This document shows positions 17,659 through 25,699 of a stretch of DNA of 64,000 bases, piece after piece. The stretch is taken from NCBI RefSeq assembly GCF_001297065.1, contig NZ_LHOX01000022.1, positions 108,514 through 172,513 of the forward strand, given 5' to 3'. Position numbers and translations under genes: made by a program. Position 1 is the stretch's first letter; every line of letters starts with the position of its first letter. Source of the stretch: Enterococcus sp. RIT-PI-f (GTDB lineage: Bacteria; Bacillota; Bacilli; Lactobacillales; Enterococcaceae). The notes beneath the pieces are model-generated. The model saw only the letters and a program-made list of their open reading frames with translations. It was not told the origin of the DNA and searched no databases.

Positions 17659-17676
17659 TAGTTAGATATCTAACTA
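17659..17676 (+). promoter_or_regulatory. mepA operator
   Basis: TAGTTAGATATCTAACTA is an 18-bp perfect palindrome with the same core as the operator before the repressor gene. It lies about 32 bases before the mepA start, and a further half-site (ATCTAAC) follows at 17683-17689. It implies separate repression of the exporter. Confidence 0.8.
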
Positions 17677-17708
17677 TACACAATCTAACAAAAAAAGGAT
17701 GCGTTATT

Positions 17709-19082
17709 ATGCAAAGTGAAACATCAGTCTATTATTTAAAAGAAGCACCCATTCGCAAAGCCATTGCTCACCTTTCTATCCCGATGATGATCGGGATCTC
17801 AGCAACGACTGTCTACAACTTGATCAATGCTTATTTTATAGGGTTGGTCCATGATACAAACATGCTGACAGCAGTGACCTTGGGGTTGCCTATCACGATT
17901 GTCTTTATGGCTGTTGGGGATGTCTTTGGCGTAGGGGCTGGCACATATATTACCCGATTATTGGCAGCTGGCGACCAAACAACTGGTAAGAAAGCTGCAG
18001 GATACTCTTTTTACATGTCGATCATTCTCGGTCTCGTTTTTGCATTAGCTGCTTGGTTCTTCATTGATCCCATTGTCCATCTGTTAGGGGCAGATGCTGC
18101 TGCTTTCACTTATACGAAACAATATGTTCTCTTGTTGTTTTTCGGCGGCTTCGCATTGATCCTTAATTTTGCCCTAGAACAATTTGTGCGGGCAGAGGGT
18201 GCTTCAAAAGAGTCTATGTATGGGATGTTCATCAGTGTCGCCGTCAATATTATCTTGGATGCCATGTTGATTTTGGGCTGTCATCTCCATGTGGTTGGCG
18301 CTGGCTTATCCGTCATTATCGCCAATTTAGCTGCCACGGCTTATTATATTTGGTTTTTAGAAACCAAAAGTCAAACCGTTCGCGGCTTTCTAAAAGAATG
18401 GCGCCTATCATTCAAAGGCCAACTAGAAATCTATAAAATTGGGGTTTCAGAAATCTTCAAATCCGCCTTTATGATCGTGACTAGTTTATTGTTGAATAAC
18501 TTTGCTGTCCAATACGGCAACGATGTTGTGGCCAGTTTTGGCATCGCCGTTCGCGTGACACAAGTGCCCGAGTTTTTAACCATGGGTCTATTCCTTGGGG
18601 CGATTCCTTTGTTTGCCTATAGCTTCTCAGCCAAAAACACCCAACGACTTAAAGAAGCTCTGAAAGAACTTACGCTATGGATTGGGTTGATTTCAATTGG
18701 TTTTTCCGTTGTTGTCTATCTGTTTCGGCTGCCGGTTTTACAGCTCTTTACAAAAGATGCTGCCGTACTTTCCGCGGGATTGATGGTATTAAGTGCGCAA
18801 TTGCTTTCCTCTGTATTCAATGGGTTTTCCGGCTTATTCACTGGTATCTTCCAAGCCTCTGGTCTTGGGAAGGAAACCGGTACGATGGCTATGATCCAAG
18901 GCACATTCTTTATTCCTGTCGTCTTGCTTCTCCACCACTTTTACGGATTGAATGGATTGATTTGGTCTATGACTGTGACAGAAGGGATTACCTTTCTCGT
19001 TGGTTCTTTACTTATGATCCCTTATTTGAAAAAGCTCCAAACAGGGGCATTGGTTGCACATACGCCAGCAACAGACCAATAA
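17709..19082 (+). CDS. mepA: MATE family multidrug efflux protein, MepA-like
   Basis: 457 residues, about twelve membrane helices in two similar halves. The N-terminal segment (APIRKAIAHLSIPMMIGISATTVYNLINAYFIG) has the MATE family start pattern, and the second half restarts at LEIYKIGVSEIFKSAFM. It exports drugs and dyes using a cation gradient. It is controlled by the MarR-type neighbour, with 75 bases and an operator between them. Confidence 0.85.
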   Translation: MQSETSVYYLKEAPIRKAIAHLSIPMMIGISATTVYNLINAYFIGLVHDTNMLTAVTLGLPITIVFMAVGDVFGVGAGTYITRLLAAGDQTTGKKAAGYSFYMSIILGLVFALAAWFFIDPIVHLLGADAAAFTYTKQYVLLLFFGGFALILNFALEQFVRAEGASKESMYGMFISVAVNIILDAMLILGCHLHVVGAGLSVIIANLAATAYYIWFLETKSQTVRGFLKEWRLSFKGQLEIYKIGVSEIFKSAFMIVTSLLLNNFAVQYGNDVVASFGIAVRVTQVPEFLTMGLFLGAIPLFAYSFSAKNTQRLKEALKELTLWIGLISIGFSVVVYLFRLPVLQLFTKDAAVLSAGLMVLSAQLLSSVFNGFSGLFTGIFQASGLGKETGTMAMIQGTFFIPVVLLLHHFYGLNGLIWSMTVTEGITFLVGSLLMIPYLKKLQTGALVAHTPATDQ

Positions 19083-19096
19083 ATGGCTGTCAGCAA

Positions 19097-19130
19097 CACA
19101 AAAAGACGATCTTGCCATCATCTTTTTGTG
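19097..19130. terminator. Hairpin between mepA and the gamma-carbonic anhydrase gene
   Basis: CACAAAAAGA and TCTTTTTGTG pair; the T run is inside the stem, so strength is uncertain. Confidence 0.55.
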
Positions 19131-19174
19131 CATCACAGCAGTCAACCAGCCTTTTGATCCCCGAAGCAGACGCT

Positions 19175-19723
19175 TCATATAATGGGTTCGTATTTTCCCG
19201 CTTTGTATTGCGCCCCTAGGTCCACATAGTGGGCAATATTGGCTTTATTTTTGGCGATTTCTTCTTCAGTCAGTGGTCTGATCACTTTGGCTGGGCGGCC
19301 AAAGGCCAAGACGTTTGGTGGAATGATCGTGCCTTGTGTCACCAAAGATCCCGCACCAATCAGGCTGTTTTCACCGATCACTGCATGATTCAAGATGATC
19401 GAACTCATACCGATCAAAGCCCCTTGCTTGATGGTACAGCCATGCAGCATACACTGATGACCAACTGTCACATCATCCCCGATGATCGTTGGGGCATCAT
19501 GGTCAACATGAATGATCGTACCATCTTGGATGTTGGTTCGGTCACCGATCTTGATCCAATTGGCATCACCGCGGATCACCGCTTGAAACCACACGGTACT
19601 TTCTGCACCCAATGACACGTCACCAACCACTGTCGCATTTCTTGCGACAAAATTGGGTATCGCTTCTGTTTCTCGTTCTTGTCGTTTGTTTCCGTCCTCA
19701 TTTGTCTGTTTGTCTTTCATCAT
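19175..19723 (-). CDS. Gamma-carbonic anhydrase family / hexapeptide-repeat protein
   Basis: 182 residues forming a left-handed beta helix (repeats such as VVGDVSLGAESTVW, LIGMSSIILNHAVIGENSLIGAGSLV). Three histidines expected to bind zinc in gamma-carbonic anhydrases are present in HVDHD and GHQCMLHG. Family members include YrdA, PaaY and Cam-like proteins. Carbonic anhydrase activity is possible but many homologues are inactive. The first 20 residues are polar and charged and may not belong to the fold, so the true start could be further in. Confidence 0.85.
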   Translation of the reverse strand: MMKDKQTNEDGNKRQERETEAIPNFVARNATVVGDVSLGAESTVWFQAVIRGDANWIKIGDRTNIQDGTIIHVDHDAPTIIGDDVTVGHQCMLHGCTIKQGALIGMSSIILNHAVIGENSLIGAGSLVTQGTIIPPNVLAFGRPAKVIRPLTEEEIAKNKANIAHYVDLGAQYKAGKYEPII

Positions 19724-19830
19724 TACACACGTCTATCCTTTCTGTACAATATCCTCTATCTATACTATACCATTACGGATGGCGAAGCCATGTACGGTTG
19801 CTCGACCTATTCTGGTATCCACGATCAACT

Positions 19831-19860
19831 AAAAAAAAGAGCGCCCTCAGGCACTCTTTT
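19831..19860 (-). terminator. Terminator of the efrAB-like operon
   Basis: AAAAGAGCGCC / GGCACTCTTTT stem with a T run on the minus strand, overlapping the last gene's stop. Confidence 0.8.
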
Positions 19861-21616
19861 ATTCGGCTTCTTCTGAAAATTGGCTTTGATACAGTTGACT
19901 GTAGAAACCGCCAGCTGCCAATAATGTCTCATGATTGCCTTTTTCAATGATCGATCCTTGATCCATCACCAAAATCAAATCGGCCTCTCGAATCGTAGAC
20001 AGTCGATGAGCAATGACGAAACTCGTTCGCCCTTCCATGACTTTATCCATTGCTTTTTGGATCAGGGCTTCTAGCCGAGTATCCACAGAACTGGTTGCTT
20101 CGTCTAGGATCAAGATCTTCGGATCTGAGATCACTGCACGCGCAATCGTCAACAACTGTTTCTGTCCTAAGGAAACATTGTCCCCTTCAGAATTGATGAA
20201 CATCTCATAGCCATCTGGCATCGTGCGGATAAAGTGGTCAACGTTCGCCGTTTTGGCTGCATCTACTACCTCGTAATCTGTGGCATCAAGCTTTCCAAAA
20301 CGAATATTGTCGCCAATCGTACCTTCGTATAACCAAGCATCTTGCAAAACCATCCCAAAAAGCGAACGGACATCGTGCCGCGCCATTTTCTTGGTATCAA
20401 TACCGTCGATTTTGATTGCTCCTTCATTGACATCATAAAATCGCATCAACAAATTGATCAAGGTCGTTTTGCCTGCCCCGGTTGGGCCAACGATGGCTAC
20501 CATTTGACCTGCTTTGACTTCAAAATTCAGATCTTTGATCAAAGGTTTCTTCGGATCATACGCAAAGCCAACGTGTTCGAAAGTCACATCACCATTGATC
20601 GTTTCTGGTAAAGCAATGTCCGTTTGATTGACTGGTTCTTCCGCTTCGTCCAAAATCTCAAACACCCGGGTTGCCGCAGCTGATGCACTTTGTAAAACCG
20701 ACGACAATTGCGTGATATTCCCCATAGGTTGACTGACTTGCCAAATATACTGAATGAAGGCTTGCAGTTGCCCAACCACGATCACACCGCCGATCACATA
20801 AAAACTTCCCATGACGGCCATCGCTATATAGGTAAAGTACGCTGTCATTTGCACAAGCGGCATCATCAAGCCAGAAACAAAGGCCGAACGAAAACCATAA
20901 TACCGCAGCTGATGATTGACATTCTTGAATCCTTCCAAGGTTTGCTTTTCTCGGCCATAGACTTTCAAGACACTAAACCCAGTCATATTCTCCTGTACGT
21001 AGCCATTCATATCGCCTAGGGCATTTTGCATGCCTTGGAAATCTTTTTGCGATTTTTTGACGATCGTCCGTGAAATGATCAATGCCAACGGAATCATGAT
21101 CAGTGAGATCAATGCCATCAATGAATTGATATAGAACATCATCGATACGGCCATAATAATACTCAAGAAGGCATTCACGATACCGATCATCGCTTGTTGC
21201 ATCGCGCCGCTGACGGCGTCGACATCATTGGTGACGCGGGACAAGATATTCCCTTGCTGATTTTTGTCAAAATAAGACACAGGCAAGCGGTTGATTTTTT
21301 CATCAATATCTTGGCGCAAATCCTTCATAGCAGATTGGACGACATTCGTGATCAATAATCCTGACATCAATTGCGAGACACAATAGCCAAGTCCCACCAC
21401 GCCGACCCATATCAAACAGACAATGATATAATCGAAATTGACCCCTTCACCAGCTGCTATATTGCGGCTGATCTCAGTCGTAGGCAAACCAGATACATAC
21501 GGCATGGCCGCATTGAATCCTACGGTTGCTACTGTGAAGATCAGGACCAATGTAAACGTTGCTTTATACGGTCTCAAGTACTGCCATAACCGTTTTAATG
21601 AAGAGAATGCTTTCAT
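19859..21616 (-). CDS. efrB: ABC exporter half-transporter, EfrB-like
   Basis: 585 residues: six-helix membrane domain (about 1-310) fused to a nucleotide-binding domain. Walker A GPTGAGKTT, Walker B ILILDEATSSVD with the catalytic Glu, but the signature reads VSLGQKQ instead of LSGGQ. Its start overlaps the upstream partner's stop by four bases. The pair resembles the heterodimeric multidrug exporter EfrAB of enterococci. Confidence 0.8.
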   Translation of the reverse strand: MKAFSSLKRLWQYLRPYKATFTLVLIFTVATVGFNAAMPYVSGLPTTEISRNIAAGEGVNFDYIIVCLIWVGVVGLGYCVSQLMSGLLITNVVQSAMKDLRQDIDEKINRLPVSYFDKNQQGNILSRVTNDVDAVSGAMQQAMIGIVNAFLSIIMAVSMMFYINSLMALISLIMIPLALIISRTIVKKSQKDFQGMQNALGDMNGYVQENMTGFSVLKVYGREKQTLEGFKNVNHQLRYYGFRSAFVSGLMMPLVQMTAYFTYIAMAVMGSFYVIGGVIVVGQLQAFIQYIWQVSQPMGNITQLSSVLQSASAAATRVFEILDEAEEPVNQTDIALPETINGDVTFEHVGFAYDPKKPLIKDLNFEVKAGQMVAIVGPTGAGKTTLINLLMRFYDVNEGAIKIDGIDTKKMARHDVRSLFGMVLQDAWLYEGTIGDNIRFGKLDATDYEVVDAAKTANVDHFIRTMPDGYEMFINSEGDNVSLGQKQLLTIARAVISDPKILILDEATSSVDTRLEALIQKAMDKVMEGRTSFVIAHRLSTIREADLILVMDQGSIIEKGNHETLLAAGGFYSQLYQSQFSEEAE

Positions 21617-23346
21617 ATCGCCAACTCCTCCTCTGATAACTGAGATGCTGCAATATCATAATAGACAGAGCAAGTCTGCAGTAATTCTTTATGCGTGCCC
21701 ATACCGACAACATCCCCTTCATTCAAGACGATGATTTTATCCGCATGCATAATCGTGCCAACACGTTGGGCAACGATCAACACTGTTGATTCCGTTGTTT
21801 CTTTCTTGAGACGCGCCCGCAATTTGGCATCTGTTTGATAATCCAATGCCGAAAAACTATCATCAAAAATATAAATATCAGGACGACGTATCACTGCTCT
21901 GGCAATTGCGAGCCGTTGTTTCTGTCCGCCAGAGAAATTTGACCCGCCTTCGGCTAATTCAGCGTTGAACCCATCTGGTGTTCTCGCAATGAAATCAGCT
22001 GCTTGGGCAATTTCTGCCGCTCGATCTAGATCTTCTTGGGTCGCATCTTCTTTGCCATACCGCAAGTTATCCGCGATCGTCCCTGTAAAGAGCAAGGCTT
22101 TTTGTGGAATATAACCGATTTTGTTTCTCAAAGCTGACAAAGAATAGTCCCGAACATCCACGCCGTCAACGAGCACTTCTCCTTGACTAACATCATAAAA
22201 ACGGGGAATCAATTGAATCAATGTTGACTTCCCAGATCCGGTACTGCCTATAAAGGCGACCGTTTCCCCTGGCGATGCTGTAAAACTTACATCGCGGATC
22301 ACTGGGCTTTGCGCATGACCAGGATAGGCAAAAGTCACCTGTTTGAATTCAAGATAGCCTTTCGTCTTGGTTTCTGTCACAGGTTGTGCAGGTTCTTTGA
22401 TTTCAGAAGTCGCATCTAACGCTTCTTGAATCCGCCGCGCAGAAACCGCTGCTCTAGGATACATGGTAAAGACCGTCGCAAACAACATAAATGAGAACAA
22501 GGCGTGGAAAATATATTCGATAAAGGCAATCAAATCACCAACTTGCAATTGACCTTGATCGATTTGAATACTTCCCGTCCAAATGATCAAAATCATCACG
22601 ATATTGAACAAAAAGAAAAAGCCTGGCTGTGCACTTGCCATCAAACGAAACAAGCTGCGAGAACTTGATGCATAGGCTTGGTTGACTTTACTGAAACGAG
22701 ATTCTTCAAATTTTTCATTGACGAATGCCCGAATCACTCTCAGCCCAGAAAGGTTCTCACGTAAGATACCATTGATTTTATCTAAGTTGGCTTGCTGCTT
22801 GGTAGATAACGGTTCTGACAGTTTGGCAATCGCCACGACTGCAATCAGCAAGATCGGCAAGGCCCCCAAAACATAAAGACCCAATCTTGTGCTCGTCCGC
22901 ATGACCATATACAAACTGACGATAAACATCATCGGTGTCATCAATCCGGTCCGCAAAATACTTTGCATAAACAACATGATTTGATAGGCATCGTTGGTCA
23001 CCCGCGTGATCAACGATGAGACCCCGATTTTTTCATACTCCGTGTGGGAATACCCTTGCACTTTCTCAAAAAGATCATCTCGAATATCCGCTACAATGTT
23101 CGTTGTGATCCGTGAGGTGAAATAGCCCAGCATGATATTCATCACGATCCCAATCAGTGTGATCGCCACCATTGCCGCGCCCATCTTCCAAATATAGTCG
23201 CGATCCCCATTTGCCATACCAACATCGATCATGCGCGCCAATAGCGTAGGCAGCCCTAGTTCGATCAAAATAAACCCAAAGACACAGATGAAATTCAACA
23301 TAAGGAGTTTCTTATTTCTCATCGTGTAATGCCACATTAATTTCAA
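21613..23346 (-). CDS. efrA: ABC exporter half-transporter, EfrA-like
   Basis: 577 residues, membrane domain plus nucleotide-binding domain. Walker A GSTGSGKST and signature FSGGQKQR are intact, but the Walker B region reads IYIFDDSFSALD: Asp replaces the catalytic Glu. Together with EfrB's SLGQ this gives one degenerate and one competent ATP site, as in other heterodimeric exporters. The start is TTG 23346, seven bases after GGAGG. The promoter is at 23379-23407. Confidence 0.8.
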   Translation of the reverse strand: MKLMWHYTMRNKKLLMLNFICVFGFILIELGLPTLLARMIDVGMANGDRDYIWKMGAAMVAITLIGIVMNIMLGYFTSRITTNIVADIRDDLFEKVQGYSHTEYEKIGVSSLITRVTNDAYQIMLFMQSILRTGLMTPMMFIVSLYMVMRTSTRLGLYVLGALPILLIAVVAIAKLSEPLSTKQQANLDKINGILRENLSGLRVIRAFVNEKFEESRFSKVNQAYASSSRSLFRLMASAQPGFFFLFNIVMILIIWTGSIQIDQGQLQVGDLIAFIEYIFHALFSFMLFATVFTMYPRAAVSARRIQEALDATSEIKEPAQPVTETKTKGYLEFKQVTFAYPGHAQSPVIRDVSFTASPGETVAFIGSTGSGKSTLIQLIPRFYDVSQGEVLVDGVDVRDYSLSALRNKIGYIPQKALLFTGTIADNLRYGKEDATQEDLDRAAEIAQAADFIARTPDGFNAELAEGGSNFSGGQKQRLAIARAVIRRPDIYIFDDSFSALDYQTDAKLRARLKKETTESTVLIVAQRVGTIMHADKIIVLNEGDVVGMGTHKELLQTCSVYYDIAASQLSEEELAI

Positions 23347-23378
23347 AAAATTCCCTCCTTTTTTAATCCATTGATTTT

Positions 23379-23415
23379 ACTATAGCATAGGAATATTTCG
23401 AATGTAACGTGAATC
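23379..23415 (-). promoter_or_regulatory. efrA promoter overlapping a TAACGTGAATC motif
   Basis: TTACAT (23402-23407) and TATAGT (23379-23384) are 17 bp apart, with a TGC extension before the -10. The motif TAACGTGAATC (23405-23415) overlaps the -35 and recurs as TAACGTGATTC at 23480-23490. Confidence 0.6.
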
Positions 23416-23473
23416 CTTGCAAAAAAGAGCAACTTCTCATTTTAAGTCTTTCATTTTGTTTCAGTAAGCCTTT

Positions 23474-23490
23474 TCACGCTAACGTGATTC
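23474..23490 (+). promoter_or_regulatory. Palindrome upstream of the rpoY promoter
   Basis: TCACGCTAACGTGA (23474-23487) is a hyphenated palindrome that contains the second copy of TAACGTGAWTC (23480-23490). An extended -10, TGCTACACT (23511-23519), follows and should start the rpoY-rnjA transcript near 23526. Confidence 0.5.
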
Positions 23491-23560
23491 TATACTTATT
23501 CCTTTTTCTGTGCTACACTAGGGATACTTGTAGTGGAACGATTACAAACCCGGTGAATTT

Positions 23561-23686
23561 ATGCGACAACATTCGGAAAGCAAAGACGAGGCTTTCTCTT
23601 TTTTCTCACAATCACTGTCTGAAAAAAGCATGCAGCAGCTCTATGAGCTTTCATTAGGTCACTTTCTTTGGACCTCGATTTTGTGA
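23561..23686 (+). CDS. Possible 41-residue leader ORF in the rpoY-rnjA 5' region
   Basis: ATG 23561 to TGA 23686 encodes MRQHSESKDEAFSFFSQS and onward, with GGTGA four bases before the start. It lies wholly within the predicted leader RNA. Its translation is not proven; codon use is unremarkable and no motif is seen. It may be chance. Confidence 0.3.
   Translation: MRQHSESKDEAFSFFSQSLSEKSMQQLYELSLGHFLWTSIL
23573..23606 (+). promoter_or_regulatory. Candidate attenuator hairpin in the rpoY-rnjA leader
   Basis: GAAAGC...GCTTTC stem followed by CTCTTTTTTCTC looks like a weak intrinsic terminator inside the leader. Further small hairpins (AGCTCTATGAGCT near 23637, AGGTC...GACCT near 23655-23675) follow before the rpoY ribosome site. 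Confidence 0.4.
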
Positions 23687-23745
23687 TGCCGCGAATACAT
23701 CAAGCTAATAAACTACTGCCTAGACGCAGATAAAGGAGAAAATAT

Positions 23746-23958
23746 ATGATTTACAAAATTTATTACCAAGAAACAAAAGACCGCAACCCAAAAAGAGAAC
23801 AAACCCAATCTTTATACATTGAAGCAGACGATGCAGTGATTGCACGTCGCCAAGTAGAACAAAACACCCCATACAACATCGAATTCGTTCAAGAATTAGA
23901 TGAAAAACATTTAGCTTACGAAAAAGAAAACGCTGATTTCAAATTAGCGGAGTTTTAA
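23746..23958 (+). CDS. rpoY: RNA polymerase epsilon subunit
   Basis: 70 residues starting [20 protein letters not shown], the conserved beginning of the epsilon subunit (YkzG), a small protein bound to Firmicute RNA polymerase. AAAGGAGAAAATAT precedes the ATG. One base separates its stop from rnjA, a pairing seen across Firmicutes. Confidence 0.95.
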   Translation: MIYKIYYQETKDRNPKREQTQSLYIEADDAVIARRQVEQNTPYNIEFVQELDEKHLAYEKENADFKLAEF

Positions 23959-23959
23959 G

Positions 23960-25636
23960 ATGAAAGTTTCTCTTAAAAACAATGAAACCGGCGTTTTTGG
24001 TGTCGGTGGACTTGGCGAAATCGGAAAAAACTGTTATGGGGTTCAATTTCAAGATGAAATCATTTTAATTGATGCGGGAATCAAGTTCCCCGAAGATGAA
24101 TTACTTGGAATCGACTATGTGATTTCTGATTACAGCTATATCGTCCAAAACTTACCAAAAGTCAAAGGCTTGATCGTCACCCATGGTCACGAAGACCATA
24201 TTGGCGGCATCCCTTATTTACTTCGAGAAGCCAATATTCCAATCTATGCTGGACCTTTGGCGTTAGCCTTGATCACCAACAAATTGGATGAACATGGTTT
24301 GTTGCGAGATGCAGAATTACACGAAATCAATGAAGATACCGTGATTCGTTTCCGCAAAACATCGATCAGCTTTTTCCGTACGACCCACAGTATCCCTGAT
24401 GCGCTAGGTGTCGTTGTGAAAACACCTTCTGGAAATATCGTCGCAACTGGTGACTTCAAGTTTGATTTCACACCAGTGGGCGAACCAGCAAATCTGCACA
24501 AAATGGCACGCATCGGCGAAGAAGGCGTCCTTTGTCTGCTGTCAGATAGTACCAATGCGGAAATCCCGACATTTACCAAGTCGGAGAAAACGATTGGCAG
24601 CTCGATTTTGAAAATTTTCGAAAAAATCGATGGCCGTATTATTTTCGCCAGCTTTGCTTCAAACATATTCCGTCTGCAACAAGCTGCTGATGCTGCTGTT
24701 GCCACTGGCCGCAAAATCGCTGTTTTCGGGCGCAGTATGGAAAATGCGATTGTCAATGGTCAGCGTTTAGGCTACATCAAAGTACCTGACGGGACATTTG
24801 TTGAATCACACGAGATCAATCGCTTACCAGCAAATGAAACCATGATTCTTTGTACCGGTTCTCAAGGGGAACCTATGGCGGCCTTAAGCCGGATCGCCAA
24901 TGGAACCCATCGTCAGATCCAGGTGCATCCTGATGATACAGTGATCTTCTCAAGTTCACCAATTCCAGGGAATACAACAAGCGTCAATCAATTGATCAAT
25001 TTGCTATTAGAAGCAGGCGCCAATGTGATCCATGGCAAACTAAACAATATCCATACTTCTGGTCACGGTGGCCAAGAAGAACAAAAATTGATGTTGCGTT
25101 TAATGAAACCGAAATACTTTATGCCTGTCCATGGCGAGTTTCGGATGTTGAATATCCATACCCAACTGGCGCAAGATACAGGGGTACCAAAAGAAAACTG
25201 CTTTATTATGGAAAATGGCGACATGCTGGCTTTAACTGCAGATAGCGCCAGACCTGCTGGTCACTTCAATGCGAGTGACGTCTATGTAGACGGCAGTGGT
25301 ATTGGTGACATCGGCAATGTGGTCTTAAGAGACCGCCGCATCCTGTCTGAAGAAGGCCTAGTCTTGGCGGTTGCCACAGTCGATATTGCCAAAAAAGAAG
25401 TGTCGGCTGGTCCAGACATTTTATCCCGCGGGTTCGTTTACATGCGTGAATCTGGTGAAATGATCAACGAGGCGCAGCAAATCCTCTTCCGCGCTTTACG
25501 AGAAGTGTTGAACCAAGCAGATCCAACAGAGCACAAACTTCGAGAAGCGATGTCAGCTGCCCTGCAACCATTCCTTTTTGAAAAAACCGAGCGTCACCCA
25601 ATGATTCTATCTATGATCATGACGCCAGACGAATAA
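23960..25636 (+). CDS. rnjA: Ribonuclease J1
   Basis: 558 residues, metallo-beta-lactamase/beta-CASP nuclease with 5'-3' exonuclease and endonuclease activity. The zinc motif [10 protein letters not shown] is near residue 73, further ligands are in TTHSIPD and ATGDFKFD, and the beta-CASP segment includes CTGSQGEP and HTSGHGG. The C-terminal oligomerisation domain is complete. It follows rpoY by one base and ends at a strong terminator. Confidence 0.95.
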   Translation: MKVSLKNNETGVFGVGGLGEIGKNCYGVQFQDEIILIDAGIKFPEDELLGIDYVISDYSYIVQNLPKVKGLIVTHGHEDHIGGIPYLLREANIPIYAGPLALALITNKLDEHGLLRDAELHEINEDTVIRFRKTSISFFRTTHSIPDALGVVVKTPSGNIVATGDFKFDFTPVGEPANLHKMARIGEEGVLCLLSDSTNAEIPTFTKSEKTIGSSILKIFEKIDGRIIFASFASNIFRLQQAADAAVATGRKIAVFGRSMENAIVNGQRLGYIKVPDGTFVESHEINRLPANETMILCTGSQGEPMAALSRIANGTHRQIQVHPDDTVIFSSSPIPGNTTSVNQLINLLLEAGANVIHGKLNNIHTSGHGGQEEQKLMLRLMKPKYFMPVHGEFRMLNIHTQLAQDTGVPKENCFIMENGDMLALTADSARPAGHFNASDVYVDGSGIGDIGNVVLRDRRILSEEGLVLAVATVDIAKKEVSAGPDILSRGFVYMRESGEMINEAQQILFRALREVLNQADPTEHKLREAMSAALQPFLFEKTERHPMILSMIMTPDE

Positions 25637-25646
25637 TCAAACATAC

Positions 25647-25685
25647 AAAAGCACTTGCCTGTTGAAGAAGGCAAGTGCTTTTTTG
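25647..25685. terminator. Bidirectional terminator between rnjA and the mannosidase operon
   Basis: AAGCACTTGCC / GGCAAGTGCTT stem with A and T runs between convergent genes. Confidence 0.9.
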
Positions 25686-25699
25686 GGACTTATGCGTCG

